DNA from: Defluviitaleaceae bacterium
GTDB lineage: Bacteria > Bacillota > Clostridia > Lachnospirales > UBA5962
Assembly: GCA_009779915.1 (NCBI GenBank)
Contig: WRBA01000011.1
Coordinates: forward strand, 30,374-94,373
Length of the DNA stretch: 64,000 nt
Direction of reading: 5' to 3'
Of the stretch, positions 42,102 to 50,488 are shown piece after piece; the first letter of the stretch is position 1, and every line of letters starts with the position of its first letter. A model generated the notes under the pieces. It was given only the letters and a program-made list of their open reading frames with translations. It did no database searches and was not told where the DNA came from. The position numbers and the translations under genes were made by a program.

Positions 42102-42131
42102 ATTATATTAGGTTCAGTACTGTCTTGTCAA
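42102..42131 (-). promoter_or_regulatory. Sigma-A promoter and probable operator of the gntR-ABC operon
   Basis: On the minus strand TTGACA (42131-42126) and TATAAT (42107-42102), 18 bases apart: near-perfect sigma-A elements. The spacer holds CAGTACTG and ATGTACAT follows the -10, two perfect 8-bp palindromes that are candidates for binding by the GntR protein encoded just downstream. Confidence 0.8.
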
Positions 42132-42189
42132 CACTTTTTTTAAAAAAAGAGCGTAATCACGCCTTTAGACTGAAATCCATATACAGCGC

Positions 42190-42211
42190 AAAAAAAGGGC
42201 GAAAACCGCCC
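42190..42211 (-). terminator. Terminator of mgtE
   Basis: On the minus strand GGGCG and CGCCC (42211-42207 and 42201-42197) with a 5-base loop are followed by seven T. It lies 30 bases past the mgtE stop and upstream of the gntR promoter. Confidence 0.88.
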
Positions 42212-42240
42212 CCTAATTGCCTAACCTAGATTTTTTCTTA

Positions 42241-43602
42241 TTACAGCATATTCCCCAAAAAGGTACTGACAAATAAAAAGTAAATAACAAGCCCTGCAAT
42301 ATCTTTTATAGATGTGATTATAGGTGCCGAACCTGCTGCCTGATCCACATTAAATTTTATAAGGATAAAAGGAACCAAAAAACCCAAAAGGGATGCCAAA
42401 GTCATAGTGGCAACAAGAGATAAACCGACAGCAAGCCCCAATAAGGGAATACCTTGCCAAATAGAGGTTATAGCTCCGGCCACTAACCCTATAAGTATAC
42501 CCATACTAAAACCAATGCCAATTTCTTTTACAAAGGGCTTAAAAAAGCTCTTTGTATCAATATGCCCAAGTACAACTCCCCTGGCAAAAACAGTTGAGGA
42601 CTGAGTACCCACATTGCCCCCCATATCCATAATAAGAGGAATAAAAATAGCTACTACCGCAATAGATTCCAAATACTCCTCAAATCCTTCTATGATTGCC
42701 CCTGCAAACATTGCCGCCACCAAAGTAATTAAAAGGAATGGCAAGCGCACTTTCCATATTTTCCATAGGCTGCCTTTTATTAAAACCTCGCTGCGGTTAG
42801 CTTCTGTACCGCTAATATCCACAAGACCTGCCTGGTCGAATATATCCTCCGTTGTTTCTTCTTCTAATATATCTATCGCATCGTCTATGGTTACTATGCC
42901 TACTATGCGTTCTTCTTTATCAACTACAGGTATAGCAAGAAGGTCAAGTTCCTGCAAGGTTCGCGCTGTTTCTTCCTGATCTGTATCCGTATATACACGG
43001 ATGGCGTTTTTTGACATAATATCCTCTATTTTAGAGTCAACCTCTGCAATTATAAGTTCTTTAAGGGAAAGAGCACCCTCCAATTTCTTAGAATTGTCCG
43101 TAATATATAATGTGTAAATAGTTTCTTTGTCTTTTGCTTGTTTGCGTACTTTTTCAAGAGCCTGGCTTACCGTCATATCTCTTGTTAGAGAAATAAATTC
43201 GGTAGTCATTATACGCCCGGATGTTTCCGGTTTATAACCCATCAGCTCATTTGTTACCTTTCTCTCTTCGGGAGATAAGGATGCAATAAGCTTTTTTGCC
43301 ACAGACGCAGGCATTTCATCCAATAATTTCACCCTATCATCAGGTGCCATTTCATTTACAAATTCAATTGTTTTCTCATCTGTAAAGGACTGTAATAAAT
43401 TTTGCTGCTCATTAGTGTCTAGCTGCTCAAATAAATGGAGAGCTTTGTCTTTTGCAAGGAGCCGAAACATTATCCCCTGCTCTTCGTAATTCAAGTCATA
43501 AAACGCATCTAAAATCTCCAAATCTTCCGCACCTAAAAGTAATGTCTTAAGTCCTTCCATATCTTTATCCTTAAAATAAATTAAAATATTTTCCTGTAAC
43601 AT
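42241..43602 (-). CDS. mgtE: MgtE magnesium transporter
   Basis: 453 residues. N-terminal superhelical MgtE_N domain (about 10-120), two CBS domains (about 130-255, with MTTEFISLTRDMTV and IPVVDKEERIVGIVTIDDA), a linking helix, and a C-terminal five-helix channel with DMGGNVGTQSSTVFARG, the ion-selectivity region. Imports Mg2+ and closes when cytoplasmic Mg2+ binds the CBS part. The ATG at 43602 follows GGAGGTG; upstream in-frame ATGs lie in the leader. Preceded by an M-box riboswitch, which agrees with the function. Confidence 0.96.
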   Translation of the reverse strand: MLQENILIYFKDKDMEGLKTLLLGAEDLEILDAFYDLNYEEQGIMFRLLAKDKALHLFEQLDTNEQQNLLQSFTDEKTIEFVNEMAPDDRVKLLDEMPASVAKKLIASLSPEERKVTNELMGYKPETSGRIMTTEFISLTRDMTVSQALEKVRKQAKDKETIYTLYITDNSKKLEGALSLKELIIAEVDSKIEDIMSKNAIRVYTDTDQEETARTLQELDLLAIPVVDKEERIVGIVTIDDAIDILEEETTEDIFDQAGLVDISGTEANRSEVLIKGSLWKIWKVRLPFLLITLVAAMFAGAIIEGFEEYLESIAVVAIFIPLIMDMGGNVGTQSSTVFARGVVLGHIDTKSFFKPFVKEIGIGFSMGILIGLVAGAITSIWQGIPLLGLAVGLSLVATMTLASLLGFLVPFILIKFNVDQAAGSAPIITSIKDIAGLVIYFLFVSTFLGNML

Positions 43603-43703
43603 ATCACACCTCCGGCTCATTAAGATTATTCCCCTAAACCACACTTTTTGAACCCATAAATCGCCTTCTTTTATCATATGAATACAATAGCCCATTGGAC
43701 AAC

Positions 43704-43726
43704 AAAAAACGACCTTCGAAGGGTCG
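43704..43726 (-). terminator. Intrinsic terminator of the M-box leader
   Basis: CGACCCTTCGAAGGTCG on the minus strand (43726-43710) followed by six T at 43709-43704. It is the off-state expression platform between the M-box and mgtE. Confidence 0.85.
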
Positions 43727-43837
43727 CAATCAATTTAAAACTTTAGGCTGTTCGTCCACAAATAATCGTCAATAAACATTACAGCAACATAAATGTACTG
43801 TATATATGCTCAAAAGACATAAACACACCTAAATTAA

Positions 43838-44000
43838 TTTAACCCCTCGTATGAGCTTTAGCACTAAAAGACGTAGATTGAAAATCAATCAGCTACATTA
43901 AGCAAGCCTTAATCCGACTATGCCTGTTATACCCTGTGGCGTCTCTCGACATTTAAGGGCAGCAGCCTGTGTTCTTCCAGGAGCCTCACCTAACAAGTTC
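43838..44000 (-). promoter_or_regulatory. M-box (ykoK) magnesium riboswitch upstream of mgtE
   Basis: Minus-strand sequence has the conserved M-box blocks in order: GTTAGGTGAGGCTCCT, ACACAGGCTGCTGCCC, GAGACGCC, ATCGGA-like AGTCGGATTAAGGCT, ATGTAGCTGAT with ATCTACGTC, and AGTGCTAAAGCTC. High Mg2+ should stabilise the aptamer and favour the terminator at 43704-43726, shutting off mgtE. Boundaries are approximate. Confidence 0.95.
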
Positions 44001-44066
44001 TATTTATTTGTTAGCATTATATATCTTACAGGGAATTATGTCAATCGTTTTATGTCAATTTATTCA

Positions 44067-44117
44067 GTGCAAACCCATGAAGGGTTTGCGCTTCGCCGAA
44101 ATCAGGATTTCGGCGAG
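44067..44117. repeat. Dispersed 51-bp double-hairpin repeat, second copy
   Basis: CAAACCC/GGGTTTG and CGCCGAAATC/GATTTCGGCG hairpins in tandem; reverse complement of 16330-16380 with two differences. It lies about 50 bases past the lipoprotein stop. Confidence 0.75.
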
Positions 44118-44166
44118 AAACTTTATGAAAAATAGAACAGCAAGCGACAGTTGCTTCTTTGCCAAT

Positions 44167-44682
44167 CTAATCTATAAGCCTAAAGCTATCTATAAGAAAA
44201 TCCCAATGACTTTGTTCCCCCCAAGGTCCTGCCATTTTTCGGTATTCAACGGCTGATTCGCTGTCCGGTTCTAAATAATTATGCTGCACATCGCTGGGGA
44301 AATTAATAAAGTAAGTATATCCGCCAGTCTGCGCTAAAAATATTGAACCTCCCGCCGGACGAGGAGGATTGTCATAAGTAAAATGCTCCCCCACAGCTCT
44401 GCCAAGCCAAAGCAAAATTCCGCCAAATTCCCTGCTGCCCAAATGATATATTGCCACTAAATAAGTAGTACCGTAATCTTGCTCGAAATAAAACTCTGCC
44501 ATACCATATTTGCCCTCCCAAAAAGCGGGAAATTCAACAGAAAACCCAAGGTTGTCAAATTGGTGAAATATGCCGCCTATAGCTTCTTGCACAGGTTGTT
44601 CAACTTGCCCATTTCCGCCGCAAGCTGAAAAATAAAACAACATGGCTGCCAGCAAAAGTATAGCAAATATGTATCTTTTCAT
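44167..44682 (-). CDS. Small lipoprotein, unknown function
   Basis: 171 residues. Lipoprotein signal peptide (RYIFAILLLAAMLFYFSAC, lipobox FSAC, Cys at about 21) followed by GGNGQ. The mature part resembles the N-terminal domain of the 12979-14142 lipoprotein in style (NLGFSVEFPAFWEGKYGMAE, a surface-exposed beta fold). Membrane-anchored outside the cell. No family is certain; it stands alone. Confidence 0.8.
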   Translation of the reverse strand: MKRYIFAILLLAAMLFYFSACGGNGQVEQPVQEAIGGIFHQFDNLGFSVEFPAFWEGKYGMAEFYFEQDYGTTYLVAIYHLGSREFGGILLWLGRAVGEHFTYDNPPRPAGGSIFLAQTGGYTYFINFPSDVQHNYLEPDSESAVEYRKMAGPWGEQSHWDFLIDSFRLID

Positions 44683-44820
44683 AGTTATTACCCCACCGAA
44701 TATAAGTTATATTTAATTATAACATGGATATCAAAGTGCTTCAAGGAAGTGTAACCATTCAAGGGAGTTGGCTATAGGTGTAACACAGTAAAGACCGGTT
44801 ACATAGGATAAGTATTAAGA

Positions 44821-45468
44821 ATGGATATGCTTGGAGTGATTAATATTAATATATCTGTGGAGGCGCTGCTGCTTACAATTGTACTGTCCATAGACGCATT
44901 TGCTGCCAGCTTTGCCTATGGCAGTTCTAAAATAAAAATACCTTTAAAGTCAATTATGATTATAAATATTATAGGGAGCCTTGTACTTGCCCTCTCTCTT
45001 TATCTTGGTATATTTTTTCGCCCATTTGTGCCGGGTGAAGTAGCAGATGCTCTTTCCTTTGGAATTTTATTCAGCCTTGGGCTTTTTAAAATATTTGACA
45101 GCACTGTAAAAAGTTTTATACGAAAATACAGCGACACCGCAAAAAAAGTTGAGTTTGCAGCCTTTGATCTTAAGTTCATATTAACCGTATACGCAAACCC
45201 TGAAAGAGCGGATATAGACAGTTCAAGGATAATTTCTTCAAAAGAAGCCATAGCTATTGCTATAGCCCTTGCTCTAGACAGCTTTGCCGTTGGCTTTGGT
45301 GCCGGTCTTGCCAATGTTAATCATTTTCAGATAATAATATTCTCTCTTTTTACAGATGTAATTGCTATTATACTTGGATGCCGTTTAGGTAATAAAATTG
45401 CAGAAAAATCGCCCGTTAACTTATCATGGCTCGGTGGGGTTATATTGATTTTATTAGCGGTTTTATAA
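44821..45468 (+). CDS. ytaF: Sporulation membrane protein YtaF (MntP-like)
   Basis: 215 residues, six predicted helices in two halves, each with the MntP-type Asp motif: LSIDAFAASFAYG near 23 and ALALDSFAVGFGAGLAN near 148. This pair defines the YtaF branch of MntP-like cation exporters, associated with sporulation in Bacilli and Clostridia. The SD before the ATG at 44821 is weak, so a slightly later start is possible. The 138 bases upstream show no recognised riboswitch. Confidence 0.85.
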   Translation: MDMLGVININISVEALLLTIVLSIDAFAASFAYGSSKIKIPLKSIMIINIIGSLVLALSLYLGIFFRPFVPGEVADALSFGILFSLGLFKIFDSTVKSFIRKYSDTAKKVEFAAFDLKFILTVYANPERADIDSSRIISSKEAIAIAIALALDSFAVGFGAGLANVNHFQIIIFSLFTDVIAIILGCRLGNKIAEKSPVNLSWLGGVILILLAVL

Positions 45469-45476
45469 GATATACT

Positions 45477-45512
45477 AAAATGCAGTAGGCTGTAAGAAAC
45501 CTACTGCATTTT
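45477..45512. terminator. Terminator between ytaF and murQ
   Basis: AATGCAGTAGG pairs with CCTACTGCATT around a 10-base loop, with A/T runs on both sides. It serves the convergent ytaF (+) and murQ (-). Confidence 0.85.
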
Positions 45513-45544
45513 ATAGTGAATCGCGAGCAGCTACAGCATCAATC

Positions 45545-46438
45545 CTACCCCTTCGCTATAGCTTTTGCTACAAAGCCGCCGTTTTCCTTAAGTTTTTTTT
45601 CTGCTTCTTCCCTTTCACACTCTTTAGCAATCATAACTATAGCAACTTTAGGTGAGTTGCCGCTTTTTTCAAGAGCAGCAGCGGCGGTATTTTCATCTGC
45701 CCCTGTGGCATCCATAATTATACGCTTAGCACGGTTTACAAGCTTTACATTTGTGGGACTAACATCCACCATAAGGTTTTGATAAGTTTTGCCGCTAAGT
45801 ACCATGCCGGCAGTAGACAACATATTAAGTATAAGCTTTTGTGCCGTTCCCGATTTTAACCTTGTGGAACCTGTTAAAACCTCAGGTCCGCACACAGCTT
45901 CTATTGCGATATCCGCATATTTGCTGATTACGGCATTGGCATTTGTAGATACGGCACAGGTTTTTGCCCCAACTTCTTTGGCGTATTTTAAAGCACCTAT
46001 AACATAAGGTGTCCTGCCGCTTGCGGCTATGCCTACAAGGAAGTCTTTGCCGCATAATTTTATATCTGCAACATCACTTCTCCCCTGCTCCTCAATATCT
46101 TCCGTGCCTTCGGAGCTTCTTACCATTGCCCCTATGCCGCCGGCTATAACCCCAACTACTACATCAGGGGATACACTAAATGTAGGTACACATTCAGCCG
46201 CATCAAGTACACCTAAGCGACCGCTTGTACCTGCGCCGCAATAAATCAAACGTCCACCTGACATTATGCATTTTGAAATTTCTGAAACAGCTTCAGCTAT
46301 TTCAGGTAAGGCTTTTTTAATTCCTTCAGGAACAAGAGCATCTTGGGCGTTCATAATAGTTACGATTTCAAGGGCACTCATTTGATCCATATTCATTGTT
46401 TCAGGATTTCTCTTTTCAGTGGTAAGATTTTCCAACAT
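45545..46438 (-). CDS. murQ: N-acetylmuramic acid 6-phosphate etherase
   Basis: 297 residues, a SIS-domain lyase. GRLIYCGAGTSGRLGVLDAAE near residue 60 binds the sugar phosphate; the catalytic Glu regions EGTEDIEEQ and GPEVLTGSTRLKSGTAQK follow. Cleaves D-lactate from MurNAc-6-P, recycling cell-wall sugar. GGGAGG precedes the ATG. No MurNAc transporter is adjacent. Confidence 0.95.
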   Translation of the reverse strand: MLENLTTEKRNPETMNMDQMSALEIVTIMNAQDALVPEGIKKALPEIAEAVSEISKCIMSGGRLIYCGAGTSGRLGVLDAAECVPTFSVSPDVVVGVIAGGIGAMVRSSEGTEDIEEQGRSDVADIKLCGKDFLVGIAASGRTPYVIGALKYAKEVGAKTCAVSTNANAVISKYADIAIEAVCGPEVLTGSTRLKSGTAQKLILNMLSTAGMVLSGKTYQNLMVDVSPTNVKLVNRAKRIIMDATGADENTAAAALEKSGNSPKVAIVMIAKECEREEAEKKLKENGGFVAKAIAKG

Positions 46439-46527
46439 ATTATTTCCTCCCTTTATTGAAGTATCTTGTTATATTATGGTATACTGTTATAATAACATCA
46501 TATCAAAACAATGTATAGGAGATTTTT

Positions 46528-47349
46528 ATGAGTAATCTGTACAATTCCCTTCCGATTGGTGCAATTGCAAAAACCATTACGGATATAGTGGGTATAAATT
46601 CCCCTAAACAGGCGGAGCCTTCGATTAATATAATACATAATTGTGCAAAAAAAGTTTTTGAAGGTAAAAAAGCTGATAGGGTATTTATCTATAACCCTGA
46701 CGCTGTTGCCTTGTGGCTGTTTCAAAAATATACGGAACGCTTTGAGAGGGCAATTTTACAATCAGATTTAGGGCTGCCTATGCTTGCTGTGATGCCTACT
46801 GTAACTCCGGTGTGCTTTGCTTCCATGTATAGCGGTGCTTCACCTGATATACACGGTATTTCCGCTTATGAAAAACCAATACTTAAAATAGATACTGTTT
46901 TTGATGCTTTTATAAAAGCCGGATTAAAGCCGGCTATTATATCAACTGCCGGTGACAGTATATCCTGTATATTTCTTGAACGGGAAATGGATTATTTTAT
47001 TTATGAAACTTCTGATGAATGTAATAAAAAAGCCATGGAGCTAATAGAGGAAGATAAATATGATTTAATTGTACTATACGATCCGAAATACGATAACGCC
47101 ATGCACCGTAACGGTCCTGAATCCAAGGCAGCTTTGGCGGAACTTGCAAATAATATCGATACATATAGTGAAATAATAGAACATATTAAAAAACATTGGG
47201 CAAAACACCGCACTATGATTGGCTTTTGCCCCGACCACGGCTGTCATGAAATAGATGGCAGTTTGGGAAGTCACGGTCTTAATATGGCTGAGGATATGAA
47301 TGTAATACATTTTTATCGTTTTATAGATAAAACGGAGGGTGCAATTTGA
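46528..47349 (+). CDS. Alkaline phosphatase-superfamily (nucleotide pyrophosphatase-like) protein
   Basis: 273 residues. Contains the type I phosphodiesterase-like segments MPTVTPVCFASMYSGASPDIHGI near 90 (Thr/Ser nucleophile region) and a late metal-binding FCPDHGCHE. It is shorter than typical members and lacks a signal peptide, so it is cytoplasmic. AGGAGATTTTT precedes the ATG. It overlaps the downstream ABC ATPase gene by 4 bases, so it is translationally coupled to the transporter; the link is unexplained. Confidence 0.78.
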   Translation: MSNLYNSLPIGAIAKTITDIVGINSPKQAEPSINIIHNCAKKVFEGKKADRVFIYNPDAVALWLFQKYTERFERAILQSDLGLPMLAVMPTVTPVCFASMYSGASPDIHGISAYEKPILKIDTVFDAFIKAGLKPAIISTAGDSISCIFLEREMDYFIYETSDECNKKAMELIEEDKYDLIVLYDPKYDNAMHRNGPESKAALAELANNIDTYSEIIEHIKKHWAKHRTMIGFCPDHGCHEIDGSLGSHGLNMAEDMNVIHFYRFIDKTEGAI

Positions 47350-48005
47350 TTAAAGCTGAAAACATATCAAAATCTTACGCTAAAGCACTGGTGCTTGATG
47401 GTATTGACTTTACTGCCGGGGCAGGCAAATCCACAGTAATCGTAGGGCGAAACGGGGCAGGCAAATCAACTTTCCTCTCTATTTTGGCAGGCTTTTTACA
47501 GCCTGACGGCGGCAGTGTTGCCACAAATGGAAAAATTGCCTTTTGCCCGCAAAACGATAATTTATTTGAAGAACTTACTGTTAAGGATAATCTGTTATTT
47601 TGGGCTAAAGCTTCAGGCGGCTCCTTTGATTTAGATAATTTAAACCTGTCAGGATTATTTGAAGTTGATAAATATATTCACAAAAAAATATGTCATTTAT
47701 CAGGGGGCATGAAAAAATGCGTGGCTATTTTGTGTGCGCTTACAGTTGATGCTAAAATACTTGTTTTAGATGAACCTTTTTCAGGTCTTGATATTTTCTA
47801 TAAAAATATTTTACTCAAGGCTTTTAAAGAGCTTCGCAGCCAAGGCAATTGCATTATCTATACCAGCCATAATATTGATGAAATAACAGGGCTTGACAAT
47901 ACAATCTACACCCTTTCTAATGGAAAGCTCGAGTATATGGATATGCAAGATAATATGCTTGAGTGTTTATTGGATAGATTGGATGCAAAAAGGATCGGTT
48001 TATGA
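47346..48005 (+). CDS. ABC transporter ATP-binding protein
   Basis: 219 residues. Walker A VGRNGAGKSTFLSI near 36, signature HLSGGMKKCVAIL, Walker B ILVLDEPFSGLD and H-loop YTSHNIDEI. Starts with TTG at 47346 after GGAGGGTG, overlapping the previous stop; it overlaps the permease gene by 4 bases. Forms an exporter with the two following permeases. Confidence 0.92.
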   Translation: MIKAENISKSYAKALVLDGIDFTAGAGKSTVIVGRNGAGKSTFLSILAGFLQPDGGSVATNGKIAFCPQNDNLFEELTVKDNLLFWAKASGGSFDLDNLNLSGLFEVDKYIHKKICHLSGGMKKCVAILCALTVDAKILVLDEPFSGLDIFYKNILLKAFKELRSQGNCIIYTSHNIDEITGLDNTIYTLSNGKLEYMDMQDNMLECLLDRLDAKRIGL

Positions 48006-49240
48006 TATCGCCTATAGAAAACTTCTTAAACATACTAGCCCTTAACCTTAAAACCTTCGCCCGGCAAAAAATGCGTATTGCCTCTTTTTTTATGCTTATA
48101 GCTTTGTTATGCCTTGGGGCAGGGCTTGCAGGCAATTTTTTTGTTTCAGGTCAAAATATTATAAATCCTATTTATGTGGCTGTTGTTGATTTGGATAATA
48201 GCTTTGAAACCGGGCTTATTCTCTCTGCAATTACGGAAAGCACTGAAAATGACGGCTTGCTTTCATTTGCTTACCATTCACCTGAAAGTGCGGCAGATGC
48301 TCTTTCGGAGGGTTCTGTAGTTGCTATCATCACACTGCCGGAAAATTTTGGCATAGGCATTACCACCGGTGAAAATATCCCTTTCACCGTTACTTATAAT
48401 CAAAATATGCCTCTAATCTCTGCTCTCGTCCGCATTTCTGCGGATGCTTTTGCCGATATGCTCCGCATAAGCCAAACGGGGGTCTATATTACCTTAAATT
48501 ACGCTGCTGCCATGGATCTTCCTCAGGCACAGTATGATATGATATTTTTAGGCGTAAATATGAGGTTTTTAGGCTTTGTACTAAACAGGGATAAAATGTT
48601 TGTAACTGATACTCTATCCGTAACAGGAGGGCTTCTAATCTGGCAGGCATATTTTATTGCCGCTTATATATCTCTTATGATGTGTGCCGCTTTCGTTATG
48701 ACAGATACTATACGCCGTAATTTTAACCGCTTTTCTCTCATAAGCCTTAAAAATAGAGGCATACCCTCTTATATGATTTTTGGGGCTTGTGTAACTGCCT
48801 ATTTTCTGCTTTTTGCGGCGTTAAATACCGGGCTTTGGCTTTTTTCAAATATATTGCTTACAGTTTTTTATATGCCGCCATTTATCTTAAATGCCGCACT
48901 TTTATTGGCTGTATTTGTAGTGATAACAGTTTTATCATCTTTCGCTGCTATGCTTACATTTGTTTTTGATAGCCCTCTTTCCGCCGGGGTTTTTACTGCT
49001 GTTTTTGCCGGGCTTTCCTTTTTCCTCTCAGGCGGGATTATCCCTATCGCACTTTTCTCCGACGGTATGCAAATTGTATCAAATTTAGTATGGAACACAT
49101 GGGCAGCAAGTCTTTTAGCTGCCGCCTTAACGGAAGGACTTATCGGATGGGCGGCAATAGCTATTTGTGCCTCTTTCGGCTTAGTTTTTGCAGCTATTGG
49201 ATGTATTGCTGCCGGTAAGAGAAGTGAGGTGCAAAAATGA
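48002..49240 (+). CDS. ABC-2 exporter permease (large extracytoplasmic loop)
   Basis: 412 residues. One N-terminal helix (IASFFMLIALLCLGAGLAGN), an outer domain of about 150-180 residues, then five helices from about residue 215 (LLIWQAYFIAAYISLMMCAA). This is the YhgE/ABC2_membrane_3 architecture of exporters for drugs, peptides or polymers. Overlaps both neighbours by 4 bases. Confidence 0.88.
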   Translation: MISPIENFLNILALNLKTFARQKMRIASFFMLIALLCLGAGLAGNFFVSGQNIINPIYVAVVDLDNSFETGLILSAITESTENDGLLSFAYHSPESAADALSEGSVVAIITLPENFGIGITTGENIPFTVTYNQNMPLISALVRISADAFADMLRISQTGVYITLNYAAAMDLPQAQYDMIFLGVNMRFLGFVLNRDKMFVTDTLSVTGGLLIWQAYFIAAYISLMMCAAFVMTDTIRRNFNRFSLISLKNRGIPSYMIFGACVTAYFLLFAALNTGLWLFSNILLTVFYMPPFILNAALLLAVFVVITVLSSFAAMLTFVFDSPLSAGVFTAVFAGLSFFLSGGIIPIALFSDGMQIVSNLVWNTWAASLLAAALTEGLIGWAAIAICASFGLVFAAIGCIAAGKRSEVQK

Positions 49241-50322
49241 GCTTCTTAACAGTATCTTTTTTGCTTAATCTTAAAAAATTTGCATCAAGGCAGGCTTTAT
49301 GGCTTGGGCTTATTTTGCTGCCCATGACTCTCATTGCCGGCTCTATATTCGCAAATACTGAAGGTACGCTAATCACAGTAAACGCAGGGGTTTTCTATAA
49401 CCCTTTACACCCTTTTGAAGTGAGTATTTTTGAAGCCCTTGAGGGAAATGTAAGCGATAACCCTTTTATAAACTTCATTGCCTATGATAATTTAAATGAG
49501 CTTGTTGCAGATGTCCGGCAAGGGCGTATAGAATGTGGTTATATACTAAACCCCAATATTGAAAATGCCTTGTACGGAGAACTTGCTGATATTGTAACTC
49601 TTATAACCTCCCCACGGACAGTTGCCGCTCCTATTTTAAATGATATTGTTACAGCAGCAATTTTAGATGCTGCCGTCCAAAACATTACCTTAAACGGTCT
49701 TGAGGTCATATTCGGCGAAAGTGAAGAGCTTAGTCGTTTTGTGGCGTGGCAATTTGAGGCATATAGTCAAATGGATATATTTATGACACCATATTTCGTA
49801 GGTGAAACTGGAGACATTTATATGGAAGTGCCTAATATTTTGGAAATAACATCAATCCGTATATTTCACGGGCTTATTGGGCTTACAATTCTTATACTAT
49901 CTTTATTTTGCACACCTCTGTTTATTGAAGAGAGACATTATGGCTTAAAAGCGGCTTTATCAGCATGTAGAAAATTGGGGCTTTATGAACTCTCCCTATG
50001 GGCTTCGGCTATGACTGTAATGAGTGTAGTTGGATTATCAGGGCTTATTACTATGTATATTTTTACACCTCATTTGTTAGCCCCGGCTTTTAAATCTATA
50101 ACTGCCCTGCTCTCTTACACGGCAGTATGTACAATATTTTTAGCCGCTGCCTCGCGCTTTTTGAAAACAGCCGGATTTATTCAAAGCTTTAGTATCTTTA
50201 TAGTAATTTTAAACATCCTTTTTGGTGGTATACTACTGGATCTTTCGGAGCTTAGCCCTCAGTTCGGGCAATTGCAACGCTTGTTTCCACTGTACTGGTA
50301 TATAAATGCAGTAATTTATTAA
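49237..50322 (+). CDS. ABC-2 exporter permease, second subunit
   Basis: 361 residues with the same layout as the previous gene: N-terminal helix (LWLGLILLPMTLIAGSIFAN), outer loop and five C-terminal helices (FHGLIGLTILILSLFCTPLF). The two permeases likely pair as a heterodimer with the single ATPase. The last gene of the operon; a MITE-like element follows within a base or two of the stop. Confidence 0.87.
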   Translation: MSFLTVSFLLNLKKFASRQALWLGLILLPMTLIAGSIFANTEGTLITVNAGVFYNPLHPFEVSIFEALEGNVSDNPFINFIAYDNLNELVADVRQGRIECGYILNPNIENALYGELADIVTLITSPRTVAAPILNDIVTAAILDAAVQNITLNGLEVIFGESEELSRFVAWQFEAYSQMDIFMTPYFVGETGDIYMEVPNILEITSIRIFHGLIGLTILILSLFCTPLFIEERHYGLKAALSACRKLGLYELSLWASAMTVMSVVGLSGLITMYIFTPHLLAPAFKSITALLSYTAVCTIFLAAASRFLKTAGFIQSFSIFIVILNILFGGILLDLSELSPQFGQLQRLFPLYWYINAVIY

Positions 50323-50458
50323 TTATAGTGGAAGTCTTACAAAATCGCTACATATGTAGCGATTTTGTAAGACTAGGCTGGGCCGCTTGTGCGTTGCCCA
50401 GCCTACCTTTAAAAGAATAGCTAAATTTTGTTAGGCTTTTAAAGGAATTCCACTATAA
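50323..50458. repeat. MITE-like element with 11-bp terminal repeats (TTATAGTGGAA)
   Basis: Perfect inverted ends TTATAGTGGAA (50323-50333) and TTCCACTATAA (50448-50458). Inside is a 40-base perfect palindrome at 50334-50373 (GTCTTACAAAATCGCTACAT and its complement) and a second hairpin GGCTGGGC / GCCCAGCC. It is 136 bp and non-coding, next to the ABC operon stop. Confidence 0.82.
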
Positions 50459-50488
50459 AATTAATTTAAAATATGGAGGAAATTAATT

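Noticed and set aside
44683..44820. Manganese (yybP-ykoY) riboswitch before ytaF
   Set aside because: YtaF is MntP-like, so I looked for it, but the conserved motif blocks are absent.
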